Below, piece by piece: positions 12,204 to 25,763 of a DNA stretch of 64,000 nt; positions within the stretch are counted from its first letter, which is position 1, and each line of letters begins with the position of its first letter. Source of the DNA: Aphrophora alni (lineage: Eukaryota > Arthropoda > Insecta > Hemiptera > Aphrophoridae). Made by a program: the position numbers and the translations under genes. The notes under the pieces are model-generated. The model saw only the letters and a program-made list of their open reading frames with translations, searched no databases and was not told the origin of the DNA. The DNA lies in the NCBI GenBank assembly GCA_963513935.1, contig OY740769.1, forward strand, positions 35,367,120 through 35,431,119, read 5' to 3'.

Positions 12204-15200
12204 ATATTTGACAAGGTAATACGAGGTCGTAGAATGGCAAACATAATCAACATATGTATCTAGTTACTGGAAACTCCAAGTCCACTAAACAAAATGTGAA
12301 AATATTTGCATGGTCAAAATAAATTCCTTTTGCTCAAATTTAATTTTAAAATGTTACCCTCAAACAACCCTAAACAACATTTTATTAATAATCCTAACAG
12401 AAAAATGAAAATAACTGAGGAGAAATAATTTATTAATTAATATTATAAATTTTAGTTTCCTTACTAAATCGCTTTATAATTTTTAAAATATCAATTATAA
12501 AATGTCTGTTATACTCCTAAAAATCATATAGTATCCATAAATAAATAACCCCGAGGGAAGAACCGAACCAAATTTAACTGGTGAAAAAAAGTCGCTAGAA
12601 GTTGGGTTACGAGCGACAGTAATTCATGCCTCTCTTTACCCTACTACCCAAACAAAAAACATTTTCTGCAATTTTCTATAGAGGACGTCAAGATCCAAAT
12701 ATAATTTATCACATATAAAAGTTTCCCCTTACCGCATATCTACATTTCTTTATATTGTTAAATGGAAACCATTATTTCAATTTTAAATTACTCTCCCCAG
12801 AACATTTTAATATAAAACACAATTTTTAATTTCAACAATTTTTATTTTTAAGAAGCCCGAGATATAGATGATTGACGTAATTTACCAAATCATAATATTC
12901 TAATTTAGTATTTGCATTTCAGATGTTTATGGAACTTCAGTAAATTATGTTTATTGACTACGTTGTATCAAGTTTTACTTTCTCACGTATATATTGATAG
13001 TTAGGGCTTTATTCAAGGAGCAAAATTATGAAATTCAGGTGATCTCTACCACTAATAAACATATACGTATTTTAGATAAATTTGTATGATGGTAAACAAA
13101 AGATTTCGGTTTTATATGTAAAAGAAAATTATACATACAGAAATAAATACTCTTTTACTTTTAACAACATTGGCATTTAAATGTTGAGTTCAAACCAATA
13201 CACAGCAAGGCAACGTTTAGTTACAATTTTCTACAACACGCTTGAAAGTTATCTTGGATAGAATATATTACTTGACTTTAATTTCTTTAAAAATACTTTA
13301 AAATGACGTGTCTGAAAAAAAATCAAATAAAGTAACGTTGTAAGGGAGGATAGAGAGCATAAAATTAATAAATTGAGAATAAACTGTAAATTATGTATAA
13401 ATACTTTATTTGTTACGAAACGGCGTACATAAAACAATAACCGATAAAATTCTGAACTAAAGTAACTTCAAAGTACACAGACACTAGAGACACTGCACAC
13501 GTAGTTCTCCTAATTGTTTTCAATGCAATTAACAAGACTTTCATTTCCAAACAGATGTGACAAATATGAATGGAAACACGATGTAAACCGTGAATGGAAA
13601 TTATCTGTATCACAAATAATCTATATCGAGATTCCTATGAAAATAATAAAAATATATAGAAATTTGCAATTTTAAACAGTTTTCCTGACGATCAGCGGTA
13701 GTTTTAATATAAAGCGTTTGAATTATGTCCACTAACACCTTTCTTTGCTGCTTTCCATATTAAAGGAATTACACCTTATGCTCGATTTAAAATTTTCTAA
13801 ACAACATTAACTTTTTTTTTATTTTGATTTTTTATGAAAACCTGAACGTGTTTGAAACATTTATCTTTTTTTTTTAAATACATGTCATAATACAATTATT
13901 TTACCCCACAGGTATAAAAAAAATTATAAAATGAACATATTTCACTCCATTTGTATAAATGAATGAAAAGTTTAATAATATTACTTTTTGTAAAAAAAAT
14001 CTACTGTATGGATAAAGTGTAATTATTTAATCTCAGTTCGTAACTCCAATTTGATTATTAATTAAAATTGAAAAGTTCTAAATTTGGGCTATTAATTTGG
14101 ATGCACTTTTTTCATTACACCTACCTAAGAGGTTAAAACAAAATTGGAAATAGCATACTAGTTGTGTGATACATCTTAGTAAAGACCTTGATGTGTAGTC
14201 AAAATTACCAAAAGTCACATATTATTATATATACAATATAAAATGGCAACCGGTCAAAGTTTAAAATAAAACTATACAACCATATCTTTCATCTAAATCA
14301 CAGGGCCGTTTTTAATACACAAATTATTAAGATTTAATTATATTTTACGTCATACAATGTTATATTTTATGTTCGGCCATATTTCGAGGTTCGTATGAGG
14401 ATAACGAATTATTGAGCTTGACTTGTGAAATGTTTCGAAATGAATTTAATTTGAAAAAAAAAAAATTATCACGAATACGTTTAATAAATCAAACGTGTAT
14501 TAATGATAATGTCTCCATACATGAGCTACACAAATTAGTCAATAATTATAAACAGCTAACAATTTGCCTTGCAATTGTTTCATCAGAATAAGTACCAATA
14601 TAAATGCTTATTATCATGTCTAAAGTTTTTTTAAAAATCCATCGTTATTTTTGACATATAGTACTCACCTTAACTAAGAGTCATAGGATAACCCCTATCT
14701 AGAAATTTAGGGCTGTCTCTTCTCTTCAAATTACATTTTACTTCAAAAACGGTTCGAGGCGTATTAAGCGTTAGTTGTGCAGAAGCAATAGATTTCCCAA
14801 AGTAAATATACTTGGTATAGAGAAATTGGTTTTTTATAACCGAACATCTCTGGAAGTCCGATTCAAAAGGTAGAGGTAATCATATCATAAATTATTTAAA
14901 GCTTCGGTATGAATGACTGACATTATATAAAGGTTTTATTTTACAATAAATGTTAAAAATACCTTGAGAGAATGATCTCCTAAAATGATAATTTTATTCC
15001 TCTTGACTGATTATGGATATTCCTACAATTGGTTTGCATTGTGAGTATTCTCATGCTTCACACAAACTGTAAAATACGTATATCGTCAAAAAATATTGAA
15101 GTGTACTCCCTTCCCTCTCCTCCTGGATATTTACATTGTCTTTTTTCACTGAAATCTACTAGTTGTGCTTAGCAGGGCGATATAGGAATGGACGTAACTA

Positions 15201-16800
15201 GGCGACTCTGGTCTAACACTCTCAAACAGAGTCTTTCATATTTTTGTATAATATTATAAAATCTGTACATCTTGTCACCCAATCATCACAATGTACAATT
15301 TATTAATTTATTTATTTATTTGGAGAGACGATGATTTTTTATTTTTTATTACAGTTTAAAAAATAAGTATTTCCAGGATTATTCGAAATTGGACGGCAAT
15401 ATTTCAGGAATTAATAACTGTGATATAAATAAGAATAAACATTTACATAAAAATACTCTATGTCGGAAAACACTTCGTTTTAAAGTTACGGTTAACGAAA
15501 TATTTCTTCTTGACTTCTCCTCCAAAAGTATAAAATGAAACCATACAGTTATTTTGAGGATCCAAATTAAGAATTAAATTTGGCGTTTTTATAACTTTAA
15601 ATACCAAAATAAATAAAACTGTCGTGTAACTCCATAAAAAGTTATTTCAATAACCAAATATTGCTTATAATATAAAAAATTGAAGTAATGAATAACACTT
15701 TATTAAGGTTTGATGCAAAATAATTTTATTAGATGGCTAACAAATTATTAAAAATTGTTTACCAACATCGAACGAATTTATTAATCAAAAAAGTGAGAGA
15801 GTCAATTGAAAACAGATGTAAGTTAAGGAAATTAGACTTTTAATAAAAAGAATGTTTGCAGAAACACGAACGAATTGTATTCGAATGTCATATTTTTGTA
15901 AGATGTATTTGTTACGTTCAAATATAGTATACGTTTATTGTCCACTTCAAAGGGTTATTTCACTCCCAAAATCACCCCACCCCTTCCAAAAATGTGTTAT
16001 TTCATAAAAAGATTTAAGATTCACCAGTTTTCTAAAAAAAATACTGGAAATACGGTTCTTGAACATTTGAAGATACAGTTAAAAACATATGAAAAGAAAA
16101 AATGTTTTCTTCAATTCCCAAGAATTACAGTATAGCTATATTTCACACTTTATGGTAAACTTTTCTCTTGCAGTAACTTGAAAACGAAGCGTTTTCGAAC
16201 ATATTTTTGTGTCAAAAGTATTGCAGTGTAATTTTGAATAGAGTTGTACATTGTGTTCCCAGTTATCTTATATAAAATATTTATATATTATAAACAAAAC
16301 CAATTTATATTGAAATAAACATAGGTGCGATAAAACTGTATTACAATGTTATTTAAATAATAAATATTTGAAAATATTAAATTCAATTCAGTTAATAATG
16401 AATTAGCTATGAAAATATATTTTAAAATGTGATTACGCCCACTTTTTAAATCCGACGTCTAAAGACGTTTCACTATTTAATGATTTTTTGATATTAGTAT
16501 TACTAAAGAAAACAAATTTTGGTGTAATTGTGGGATAATTTTACATTTCCTAAATAACTCTATATTACCGGGTCAACATAAGTGACAATAATGGGTCAAC
16601 GTTTTATTTTCCCAATATTGGGGTTACTACAGGAACCCAATAACAAATTCCAACGCTGAATAAAAATAGTATTCATTATTTTACAAATATTGGCCAAATA
16701 AAATAATAATAATAATAAATTGGCCCAATTTTGCCCATTAGTAGGTAGGATATATATCTATTCTTGCGCCAACATAAATTACTACTTGAAAATATGTACA
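12204..16800. other. AT-rich intergenic DNA, no gene recognised
   Basis: Only scattered poly(A/T) runs are visible. The short open frames at 13.2-13.6 kb and 15.9-16.1 kb lack domains and splice context. A patch at 16,560-16,740 has repeated TGGGTCAAC/TTGGCC words and a CCCAATATTGGG palindrome, which I cannot explain. Confidence 0.5.
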
Positions 16801-16804
16801 ATGA

Positions 16805-17077
16805 TTTATTACTATACTCAAAACATTCATACAAATCAGTCCTTTTCCGCATGTGGACCCCATATTACAAAGTTATTAAGGTGATTTACTGTTTTTTTAC
16901 GTGAAAATACCATGTAACGAACCACATCGTCTTCCTTATACTGGGTTTGAGAGGGGTGGAACAATGTCTGACATTTTGCTTTGTCATGGGATTTTTTCAC
17001 GAGTTGATGAGGGCTCAGATGCAATTAAATAGGAATGGTGAAATACTTTCTTAAAATTTGGTTTCATGGGATCAATA
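16805..17077 (-). other. Exon-like open stretch with nearby poly(A) signal, unidentified
   Basis: On the minus strand a pyrimidine-rich tract followed by AG lies at 17,078. After it one frame reads IDPMKPNFKKVFHHSYLIAS and continues open for about 30 codons. A second, overlapping minus frame (from about 17,024) is open for about 60 codons (...LFHPSQTQYKEDDVV...VIWGPHAEKD) and stops with TGA at 16,836. An AATAAA lies at 16,805-16,810, about 26 nt past the stop. The two frames differ, so a single coding exon would need a frameshift. This could be a decayed 3' exon, a retropseudogene or a transposon remnant. I recognise no family. Confidence 0.2.
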
Positions 17078-17326
17078 CTAAAAAACAAATGATTATTTTA
17101 CTTCAGATTTGTAATATAAGAAAAATCTTGAAAATCGTCTCCAAAAATAGAAAAATATTTATCCGATCTATTTAGTACTGAGATTTATTACGGAATAATT
17201 ATTTACTCCGGATCGTCCTGACTTAAAAAATGTACATCACACAAAACAATATTTTTTGTATGTACTTATAACATTTTTTTTCAAATGATCTGGATGGCCC
17301 CTTTATTATCCTATTTTGTCCAATTT

Positions 17327-17328
<2 letters not shown>

Positions 17329-17394
<66 letters not shown>
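17329..17394. repeat. (AT)33 microsatellite
   Basis: Perfect AT run of 66 bp. Confidence 0.98.
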
Positions 17395-17397
<3 letters not shown>

Positions 17398-17399
17398 CA

Positions 17400-20300
17400 A
17401 TAGGAGAAGATAGTTCTTTTCATAAATTAGATATAATTATCAAAATAGTGGCCTTTAAAAATAAATAAATCCGGGGATAAATGTTGTATCTGCATTTCCT
17501 ATAAAAACATATATCGTCACAAAATCTTAAATATTAATCAAATTAAAACAATTTTCTTCATTTTTTAAGAAAACATATATACAGATACAACTTAAGGTAG
17601 ATTGTTAGCAGTAGTATATTTCTTAATACAAGTTATAAGGAAAATAATTTGGAATACGAAATTATATATGTAATAAGTTGAACAACAAAAACTAAAAAAA
17701 TACACTTAACGCTTGTATACATAGTTTACAGGAATGCAATATCTAATGAAGACGCTATTTGTGTTTTTCATTAACTTTGTTCGTTTTTGTAAAAGGTTAT
17801 TTTTAAAAGTAAACCCTTAAGGACTTATTGTATGACCAGTAATGATTTATGGGACAGGGACAAACTAGGATGATTAACGAGTGAGATAAAAAAGGAAAAA
17901 TATATCTTGAAAAGTCTTTGAGCTGTTAATGATAGATGAGAAAGTGGGGGTTTGAAGCTACCACATTGTACCAATTCCGTTAATAAAGACATCCCTCTCC
18001 CCAACTTCTCCTAGCCTCTTTGAGGAAGTGAATGTGAAACGTTATATAAAAGACAGGTGGAATATAGTTGAGAGAATTTTAATTAAAATAATTGCAGGTT
18101 TATAGAATTGGATAAAAATAATCATATAAAGGAAAAGTCGTCTTTGATTTTTAAATTAAAAACTATTTTAATGATGAATGACAAATTATCTCTTTTATAA
18201 AAATAGTTATATTATATTGAATAAATAATCGTCCGGAGAATTCACATATATATTTTCTCCTACAATAAAACATGAAAAACAAATTTGATTTGTCACAATA
18301 ATAATGCAAAATGTGGTCTTAGTTCAAAGAATTTTTACATTTTATTAATATTTAAAAAAATAAATTGCAAAACAATAATTATCGTGTTCAATTGAAAGGA
18401 TTACATTTGTGGAAATTTCCACCAACAAATGGAATACAAGTACAATATACAAATTTTACTAAATTAAGATATTACAATGAATTCCGCGTTTACAGTTGGT
18501 GCATGTAATGTAAATTTTAGTTGTTTTATGAAACTTTTGGTACTTAAACCGGTATACCATTAGTAAACATCTCTTAGTCATTGAAAAATATATCTTATAA
18601 ATAAAGGTGTGTATTGTAGAAAATTGCGTAATATTTTATTTATTGAATAAATATTTTGTTAATAATTGATCTAGGTTTTATATATAAAAAAAACACAGCT
18701 GCAGGGCTTTATTTAAAAATATTTTGATTACCGCCATCGCCATTTGGATTGGATAAACATAATTTAATTGTATATATATTCTAATCAGGAAGACCTTAGA
18801 CAAGATACCAACCAATCATCTATTGTACTATTTAAGGTATAAGTAGGGTTCTCTGCCACTAATCCTATCTGTCCCTTATCATATGGGATAAAATTTACTT
18901 TGAATTAGGAAATTTTGGAGAGTTGTGAATATTAGTGTATCACAGAAGCATGTTTCATACTACAGATGACATAACCCATCCCTGATCGTGATCAGTTTTA
19001 TTTTAGTTTAGACTATGTTAGTCTACTTTAGAGTATGAATTCTCTTTAAGGTATATATTAAATGTAATACGAATTTAGTCTATTTTATATTAATACACTG
19101 TGTTTAAAACATTATTCAATCATATTACTTATCACGTACATTTACTATTTATGTGTATGCTGTTGGTACTAAAGATTTATTCTGGGAGTTTTTGTATTTA
19201 CTTATTTCATAATATTCGCCGTACCTGAGACCCGAAACTAATGAAAGGTTTTGTGATAAATAGATAATCATTGTTGTTTATAAAAATAACTTTTTACTTA
19301 ACTTCAGAATTCTAATCAACAACTTTACTAAAGGTAATTATATTTCAACGAACTTTACTTATTATTATTAGGAGACCAATTACATTTTATGCGACTTGAC
19401 TAAAGTCAATGTTTGCCCATTTTGAACTTAAATTACACGACATATTATAATGAGAGTATATTTAAAAGTAATAATAATAAGAAAGGAGTGTAATTTGAGA
19501 ATTACTGATGCAGTTATGTTTCAGTTATTTCTAAATCACTTTTAAAATAAAATGGAATAAATTAAGAACAAATTGACATACGGAGTTACAAAAATCATTT
19601 GAAATAAATTAAGAATTGAGATGGAGAGGATAAGCTGACATGATAAGAAGTCAATTAATTTTACATATCCGGTCGTTTCCAGATCTAAACTTTATCATTA
19701 TTATGTTCATTATGTTTAGGTCTTGTAAAAAAATAAAAATTACGCCAAGCCTCTTTCAAATGGACAACAATTTGATATTGACGTCCGTTTTTTATAATTA
19801 TATTTGTTAAAACCTATTTCTCTTGATAAATTTAACAAAACATTCCGACCAGTAGAACTAAAAACTCAAATTAAATGGTTTTTTTCTGTAATTGAGTGGT
19901 TATGTTTTAAAACGCAAACTTACGAAGTAGGAATTAAGTTAATGAAAGGTTCAAAATTATACAACAAAGGAAGACCTAACTGTACTTGGTTGAATTTACT
20001 GCAATTTAGAACATGGAAGTTATAAGTTTAACAAGAACACTAAAAAATCTAAGTATATTTTATTATTGAACTAATAATTGTGATTGAATGAATGAGTTAG
20101 ATTAAGATTTTTAAAATGCAAGGAAATGTAGAGGTATCGATAAGATATAAAAGGTCAATAAGACTACATATTTATCTGAAATCAATTTGCTAATTTATTA
20201 TCGTAAACTACCTCTCATCAAGTAAGGAATTCAATATGATAATGCTATGGGATATAATGGAAATAGAATTCTTAGTCTAAATATGTAGTAATTCCAATGT

Positions 20301-21190
20301 ACAACAAATCTTTCGGAAGAAAAGAAAACAAGTTGTTATAAACATAATATGTGAGGAAACAAGTCGTTTTCCGTTTCACGATCTCTTTGAGTTTCCTTAA
20401 ACAAATTATAACTCTGATTACGGATTCAGATAATATTTAAACGCGTTCGATATGTAAAATTTTATAAATGTACTCAAAATTAAAGACCATATATTATAAT
20501 TTTTCAAAATGGCAGCTGTTTGTTATTTTTAAAGTCGAATATTTTGAACGTCTTTAAATTTATAAAGAAATGACAAGAAACGCGAAATGTTGCCTATGTA
20601 TTGATAAACACTATAGTATCTTTATTCTCACTATAGCTCAATATATAACTGAGTTAACGATAAAATAATAATAATAAATTAGTTGACAATTGACTACAAC
20701 AACCTCATGTTTGTATTAACGATTATTCCTTAGTTTTAATTTTTGGTGATAGAATTTATATTTTGAAAAATATTAGAATGCAAAACTATTAGGCTTTGTA
20801 AGAACTTAACAGAAATTTAAAATTATGTTGTTTATTTAGTCAGAAAAATCGTACTACCTGTCGTTAAAAGAAAAAATATGTTGTAACTTATAAATATTTA
20901 GAATTTTTTCCTAAAAAGACATTAAGAAGATTAATTTCCTTTTTTGGAAAATGTACAAAATAATTTAACTTTATTATGATTAGTAAGGTTAGGTTACTAA
21001 ATTTAAAAACAATTCGGGACTCAATATTTAATTTTCTTTAAGAAAATAAAAAACACATATAAAACTAAACATTTTAGTAGCAACGTTTCTTAACTATGAA
21101 CGTAGAATTTTTTTTCGGACTAAGTTGTTTTAATCATTCCATTTACAGAGCGAACATCGTACACAAATATAGATAATCATAATACTGTGT
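17400..21190. other. AT-rich intergenic DNA, no gene recognised
   Basis: No exon, RNA gene or long repeat is recognised. The 73-codon open stretch at 19,804-20,025 begins at a non-ATG codon and has no domain. Confidence 0.5.
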
Positions 21191-21335
<145 letters not shown>

Positions 21336-21700
21336 ATACACTATCTGCCTATATCATTAAACAAACAATAAATAAAGTAGAGACCTATCGTTTACAACTA
21401 ACAGTAATAAACGTCAATGTAACACAAAGTAATTAGATTTTTTACTACACTCTAATTAATTACAAAGAGAACTGTAAATATCCGGATGCATTACTACAAT
21501 TTAATATATCATTTGTTTGGAGACACAAAGGGTCTAATATTATTATATATTATACACTCTGTAAATATGAAATTTATGGCGCAAAACCTATTTTCTAAAA
21601 TCTTGTAAAGTAAATCTCATACACAGGGAACAGTTAATGACTGCATTGATAAATATATAGCAGGAGGAATAATAATAATACAAATTTCCACAGACTCTGC
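21336..21700 (+). repeat. Dispersed repeat A, copy 2
   Basis: Direct homologue of 4,015-4,400, with the shared blocks AAACGTCAAT, ACACAAAGTAATTAGATTTT and GATGCATTACTA. No coding content is seen. Confidence 0.75.
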
Positions 21701-21754
21701 TACGAAACTTTTTTTGTATGTGATTACACTTTAGTCAATTACATACAAATTTAA

Positions 21755-21757
21755 ATA

Positions 21758-21818
<61 letters not shown>
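21755..21818. repeat. Imperfect (AT)n microsatellite
   Basis: AT-rich dinucleotide tract with a G interruption near 21,763 and a TT interruption near 21,809. Confidence 0.95.
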
Positions 21819-22297
21819 CGTCATAAACGTAATGTTATTAGACTATAACAACTATAAAAACTTTGCAGTTTTACAATGACACAACTAATGGTTTTGTTAC
21901 CTTTGCACTTGTACTACGATTGTAACAGCCGTTTTTAGCTGATCAGGTGTTATAAATGTAAATTTTATTTTTAGGTAATGTTTATATCATTGCAAACCAT
22001 TATACTGAGACTACCAACTTGTATTTACATAATTGATGATGTTTGATTAGGAAGTATCAATTTCTATACTTTTTCGTATAGGATTTTTTTTCTCTACGGT
22101 TTTGTGATTCCAGTTAGCCCTTTCGTTGCTTCATACATTTTAAGAACAAGATTTGACGCTCAAGGTTTTTAACACTACTAACTGAGTATTAAAACTATGT
22201 CGCAAATGTAAACCTTACTGAAAGCTGAGTTTGCTACTTATATGTCGCCAGCTGGTGAAGATAGAAGTTTTGTAGAGAATAATATAGATATTCTAGA

Positions 22298-22497
22298 NNN
22301 NNNNNNNNNNNNNNNNNNNNNNNNNNNNNNNNNNNNNNNNNNNNNNNNNNNNNNNNNNNNNNNNNNNNNNNNNNNNNNNNNNNNNNNNNNNNNNNNNNNN
22401 NNNNNNNNNNNNNNNNNNNNNNNNNNNNNNNNNNNNNNNNNNNNNNNNNNNNNNNNNNNNNNNNNNNNNNNNNNNNNNNNNNNNNNNNNNNNNNNNN
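22298..22497. other. Assembly gap of 200 N
   Basis: Exactly 200 N, probably a scaffolding spacer of arbitrary size. True sequence and distance across it are unknown. Open frames running through it are artefacts. Confidence 0.99.
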
Positions 22498-22734
22498 CCA
22501 ACTCTCCAACATGGCTTCCACCAGTATAACAGAATCGCTAATCTTCTCCTTCGTTTAACTTTCTCTTTAACTGTTTTAATTTATTTATTTAATTCTTAGG
22601 TAGGCTATAGAATCATAACATTTTAATTTATTTATTTATTTTAATTTTTTTAATTTTTATAATTGAGTTTTCTTCATTCTTTAACAATAATCCACGAATA
22701 AAGTGTACTCTGGCAGTTTAATAGACGTAACTGA

Positions 22735-22929
22735 ACTGAGTTTGACATTTGGGATGAGTCATCTTATACAAATCATAGTTTATTCGCAAGAATTGTGGCA
22801 CTACCAGGTGAAGAATGTGTTTCTAAATTGGAGTTGAGGTGTGAAAACGCTTTAGTAGTCCCAATGCAACATACAAGGCCGGATATTAAAGAAACAATGA
22901 ACCACTTTAATGATGAAACTAAAAGTTAA
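22735..22929 (+). other. Unidentified open stretch, possible decayed coding fragment
   Basis: A 64-codon open frame follows an in-frame TGA (22,732) and ends at TAA (22,927-22,929). It has no suitable initial ATG. The translation has ordinary protein-like composition, e.g. ARIVALPGEECVSKLELRCE, unlike the Lys/Asn/Ile-rich noise elsewhere. It lies about 240 bp after the assembly gap, so any upstream part could be missing. I do not recognise a family; a transposon-derived fragment is a reasonable guess. Confidence 0.25.
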
Positions 22930-23339
22930 ATTTGTGTGACACTGTTTACACTAGAGCTCCCCAGTGACAGCCCTACCATCTGAAGGAACATCTGGAGGGA
23001 TAATGTTATCAATTTAGATAGGGTAATTAAAAATTTCAAACATGATATTTTATGTTTTGATAATTTAATAAATAAGTTGATTAAGGATTATAATTCGTGT
23101 TCAGAAAATACAATGTTATTTTACAGTTTGGCAATTAGTTAAGTAGCTGATTATTTACCAGAAAAGTGCTATTTTGTATGCAAAAAAAAAGATATTAGGC
23201 CTAAGCAGTAATATAAAATTGTGTTATTTTAACCGTCTTTATTAACATTAAACTGTTTAACTTACTTTAAAGAAACTACTTTTAACCGTTAGTAAAATAA
23301 TGAGTTTAAAAAAGCAGACTTTATTGAATTATACTAATT

Positions 23340-24110
23340 CAGAATTTCACGATAGCATCGCGCCACTGCTGGTCGTTTACTTGAGGTCCGCCCTTCTGAT
23401 TCCTACTATGTATTTAATCCTTATGCCACATTCACATAATTGAGTTCTGCAAAACGTTGGGGTCTGAGCGTTAATTTATTTACTTCTACATCTGTTTGGC
23501 CAAATTGTCTCCTAGGCCACCCCATCTATAGTGAGTGGTTAACTACTTTGGGGTGGTCTGGGGTTGAAATTGAATTCATCATATCCACCCTACAGAAGGC
23601 TTTTGAGGGAGAGTCTGTTTGTATCCAACCTCTTTCTAATGTGCATTTCTTTTAACGTTATAATAGTGGAAAGTAGTACCAACGTCTTACTTCCACAGAT
23701 ACAAGAGAGTAATTAATATTTAAATTATATTTGTATGTATAATTTGACTTCTGAAATATTTGTATTACCATAATTCGCTTTAGTTTTGTTCTTGTCGATT
23801 AAAACAAAACAACCTCACAGTCATCGTCTCAAAATATAAAAAGGCAGAATAAAAACATAAAAAGTGACACTTAGCCCTCGAATACTCTAATTGGGCGAGT
23901 GTCAGAAAAGAACAAGAGTCGGTGAAAATATACCTGCTACGAGAGATGAAAGACGGGCTCTGGCCCTAGAAAGCAAGAATTGTCAACTTCCGTTTTTTTG
24001 ACTGCAGCTATCATGGCCTCCGGAACCCAAGAAAATAGTTTTCAAAACGCCGTCAATCTGATGTCGTTGTATTTGTCGTAAGTATGTAAAAACGATAGTG
24101 GGGTCAAAAC
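23340..24110. other. GC-richer segment with a hairpin and an exon-like stretch
   Basis: This segment is less AT-rich than its surroundings. At about 23,864-23,902 a near-palindrome pairs TGACACTTAGCCC with GGGCGAGTGTCA. A 71-codon open frame at 23,440-23,655 has no ATG start and no domain. At 24,008-24,077 there is an AG acceptor after a T-rich tract, then ATGGCC (24,013) with an open frame MASGTQENSFQNAVNLMSLY, then a strong GTAAGT donor at 24,078. This looks like an exon but could equally be chance or part of a repeat. Confidence 0.25.
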
Positions 24111-24519
24111 CATAATATGCTCGTACGGAACCCTATTGAAATTCAGAAAAAAAATGGAAGTATATGATTTGAACACTCTTAACTTTGTATTCTTTTTACC
24201 CTAGAAATGTTTTCTAAATCACTCTAAGTTAATAATATTTAGAAGATAATTCCTTGAAAAGGTACTTTAAAATAATTAAGATAAGGATGATATGGTTATT
24301 CGACTCCCTCACAGGGATTCAATTTACATATAAGCAACCAAATACAAATACTATTTATACTAGTTAATTTTATCCTAATTAGGAACAAATGAATGGATTT
24401 TTTTAAGTCACCCATTGAATGTCAATCTATTGTTACCGGTAATCTGTTTCCAAACCAAACCTTAAAACTTCTAGTTCAATCAAAATACTTCACCGCACTC
24501 CTAATTCACATAAACCTTG

Positions 24520-24780
24520 AAAACATTGACCCAAATAGCACCATCCGTGATTAAAGTGATACCAGTCCAGTAGCGAAACAGTCCCTAGCCTAAGCTTACT
24601 AGATGGCTTTTCATAAGTGGGTAAAGAGTGGTTATTCTAGCTATTCGAACTAGAATTAACTATCAATCCTAGCTCTTTACTTTAGCTCACTATGAGTCAA
24701 CAAAGTAACTTGTTGAGGCTCAAAGAGGAATGAAACTGAGATCTCGTCCAGACCATTTGAGAACGCTAGACTAAGCGGGA
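24520..24780 (-). repeat. Possible tRNA-derived SINE-like repeat
   Basis: In reverse complement this segment has a weak box-A-like word near 24,690 and a box-B-like AGTTCGAATAG near 24,645. They lie about 40 bp apart inside a GC-richer patch. A TTCTAG...CTAGAA stem is also present. Without a second copy in the window this is only suggestive. It overlaps the 117-codon minus-strand open frame at 24,677-25,030, which has no recognisable domain. Confidence 0.2.
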
Positions 24781-25763
24781 ACTCTTTTGTGAAAATACGA
24801 TATAAAATTGTCACAGACAGAGACGAACAAATAGCTGATACTACTTTTATAAAAATGTGTAAATGTGTTTTAAGGATGGCACAAAATATAAAATAACCGT
24901 CATAAACGTAATATGGAAAGTTTATCACCATCACACTCTTCACTAAGTAATTGGAAAATAAAACAACAAAAATACATGTTTTGTGATGACAACTGCTATA
25001 ACAATATATTTCCACTTTGCGAAACAGCAAACAATAACCAAAATATTGCCTACAACGTGTATGGATGACTACACCCTTTCAAAGTTGTAAATTTACGTAT
25101 TTAAGAGCAATAAAATTAGGGAAGTCAGCAACACTGTACCAGTTAAACACGCCCTGTTTTATTGCCTTACGTTTTAACACCACTTTCTATAATTTATTTG
25201 CTGAGTTCACGTTTTACTTTTTACTACAGAATATTAAAATGAATTCTAACAATTTATTAGTCTGTGATGAACGGTTATGTTGTTAAATTTAAATTACTTC
25301 AATTATTTCGTTTTAGGTTAAATTTATATAATGTTAAATATTAGTATTATTTGATCCAAAAATGTAAATAAATAAATCATATCTGAGGAAAACAATTCTT
25401 AACTTAAAAATTTATTAAAAATGAAATTCATTTAAAAGAAAATTGACATTGATTATGAACAACAACAATACAAAAAAAACTTTCTTCTTAAAATCACGCT
25501 TGAACTTAAGTAGGTATAATCAAATGAATATAAAATATATCAAAATAACTATAAAAGAAGGCAATAAAATTATGAAAGAAAAAGGTATTGGTTTCTTACT
25601 TAAAGAGGAATTACCTCGCTCACGGTCAAAGTTCCTTTAAAAATAGGAAAACCATATTAAAAATTAGAGACCTCTAGAAGAGAAATTAGTTAGAATTGGA
25701 TGTTTGTGATAACAAAATGACATGTTATTATTAAATAATTGAAAACTACCTGTGTGCATATCC

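Noticed and set aside
22234..22529. Open frames spanning the N run
   Set aside because: The translated X residues come from the assembly gap.
23340..23660. Minus-strand CECG-containing frame as a LINE C-terminal zinc motif
   Set aside because: Only one cysteine pair is present and stops interrupt the frame on both sides; the resemblance is too weak.
24677..25030. 117-codon minus-strand open frame
   Set aside because: No recognisable domain and no splice or poly(A) context. It overlaps a SINE-like, compositionally odd patch; its length alone is not convincing.
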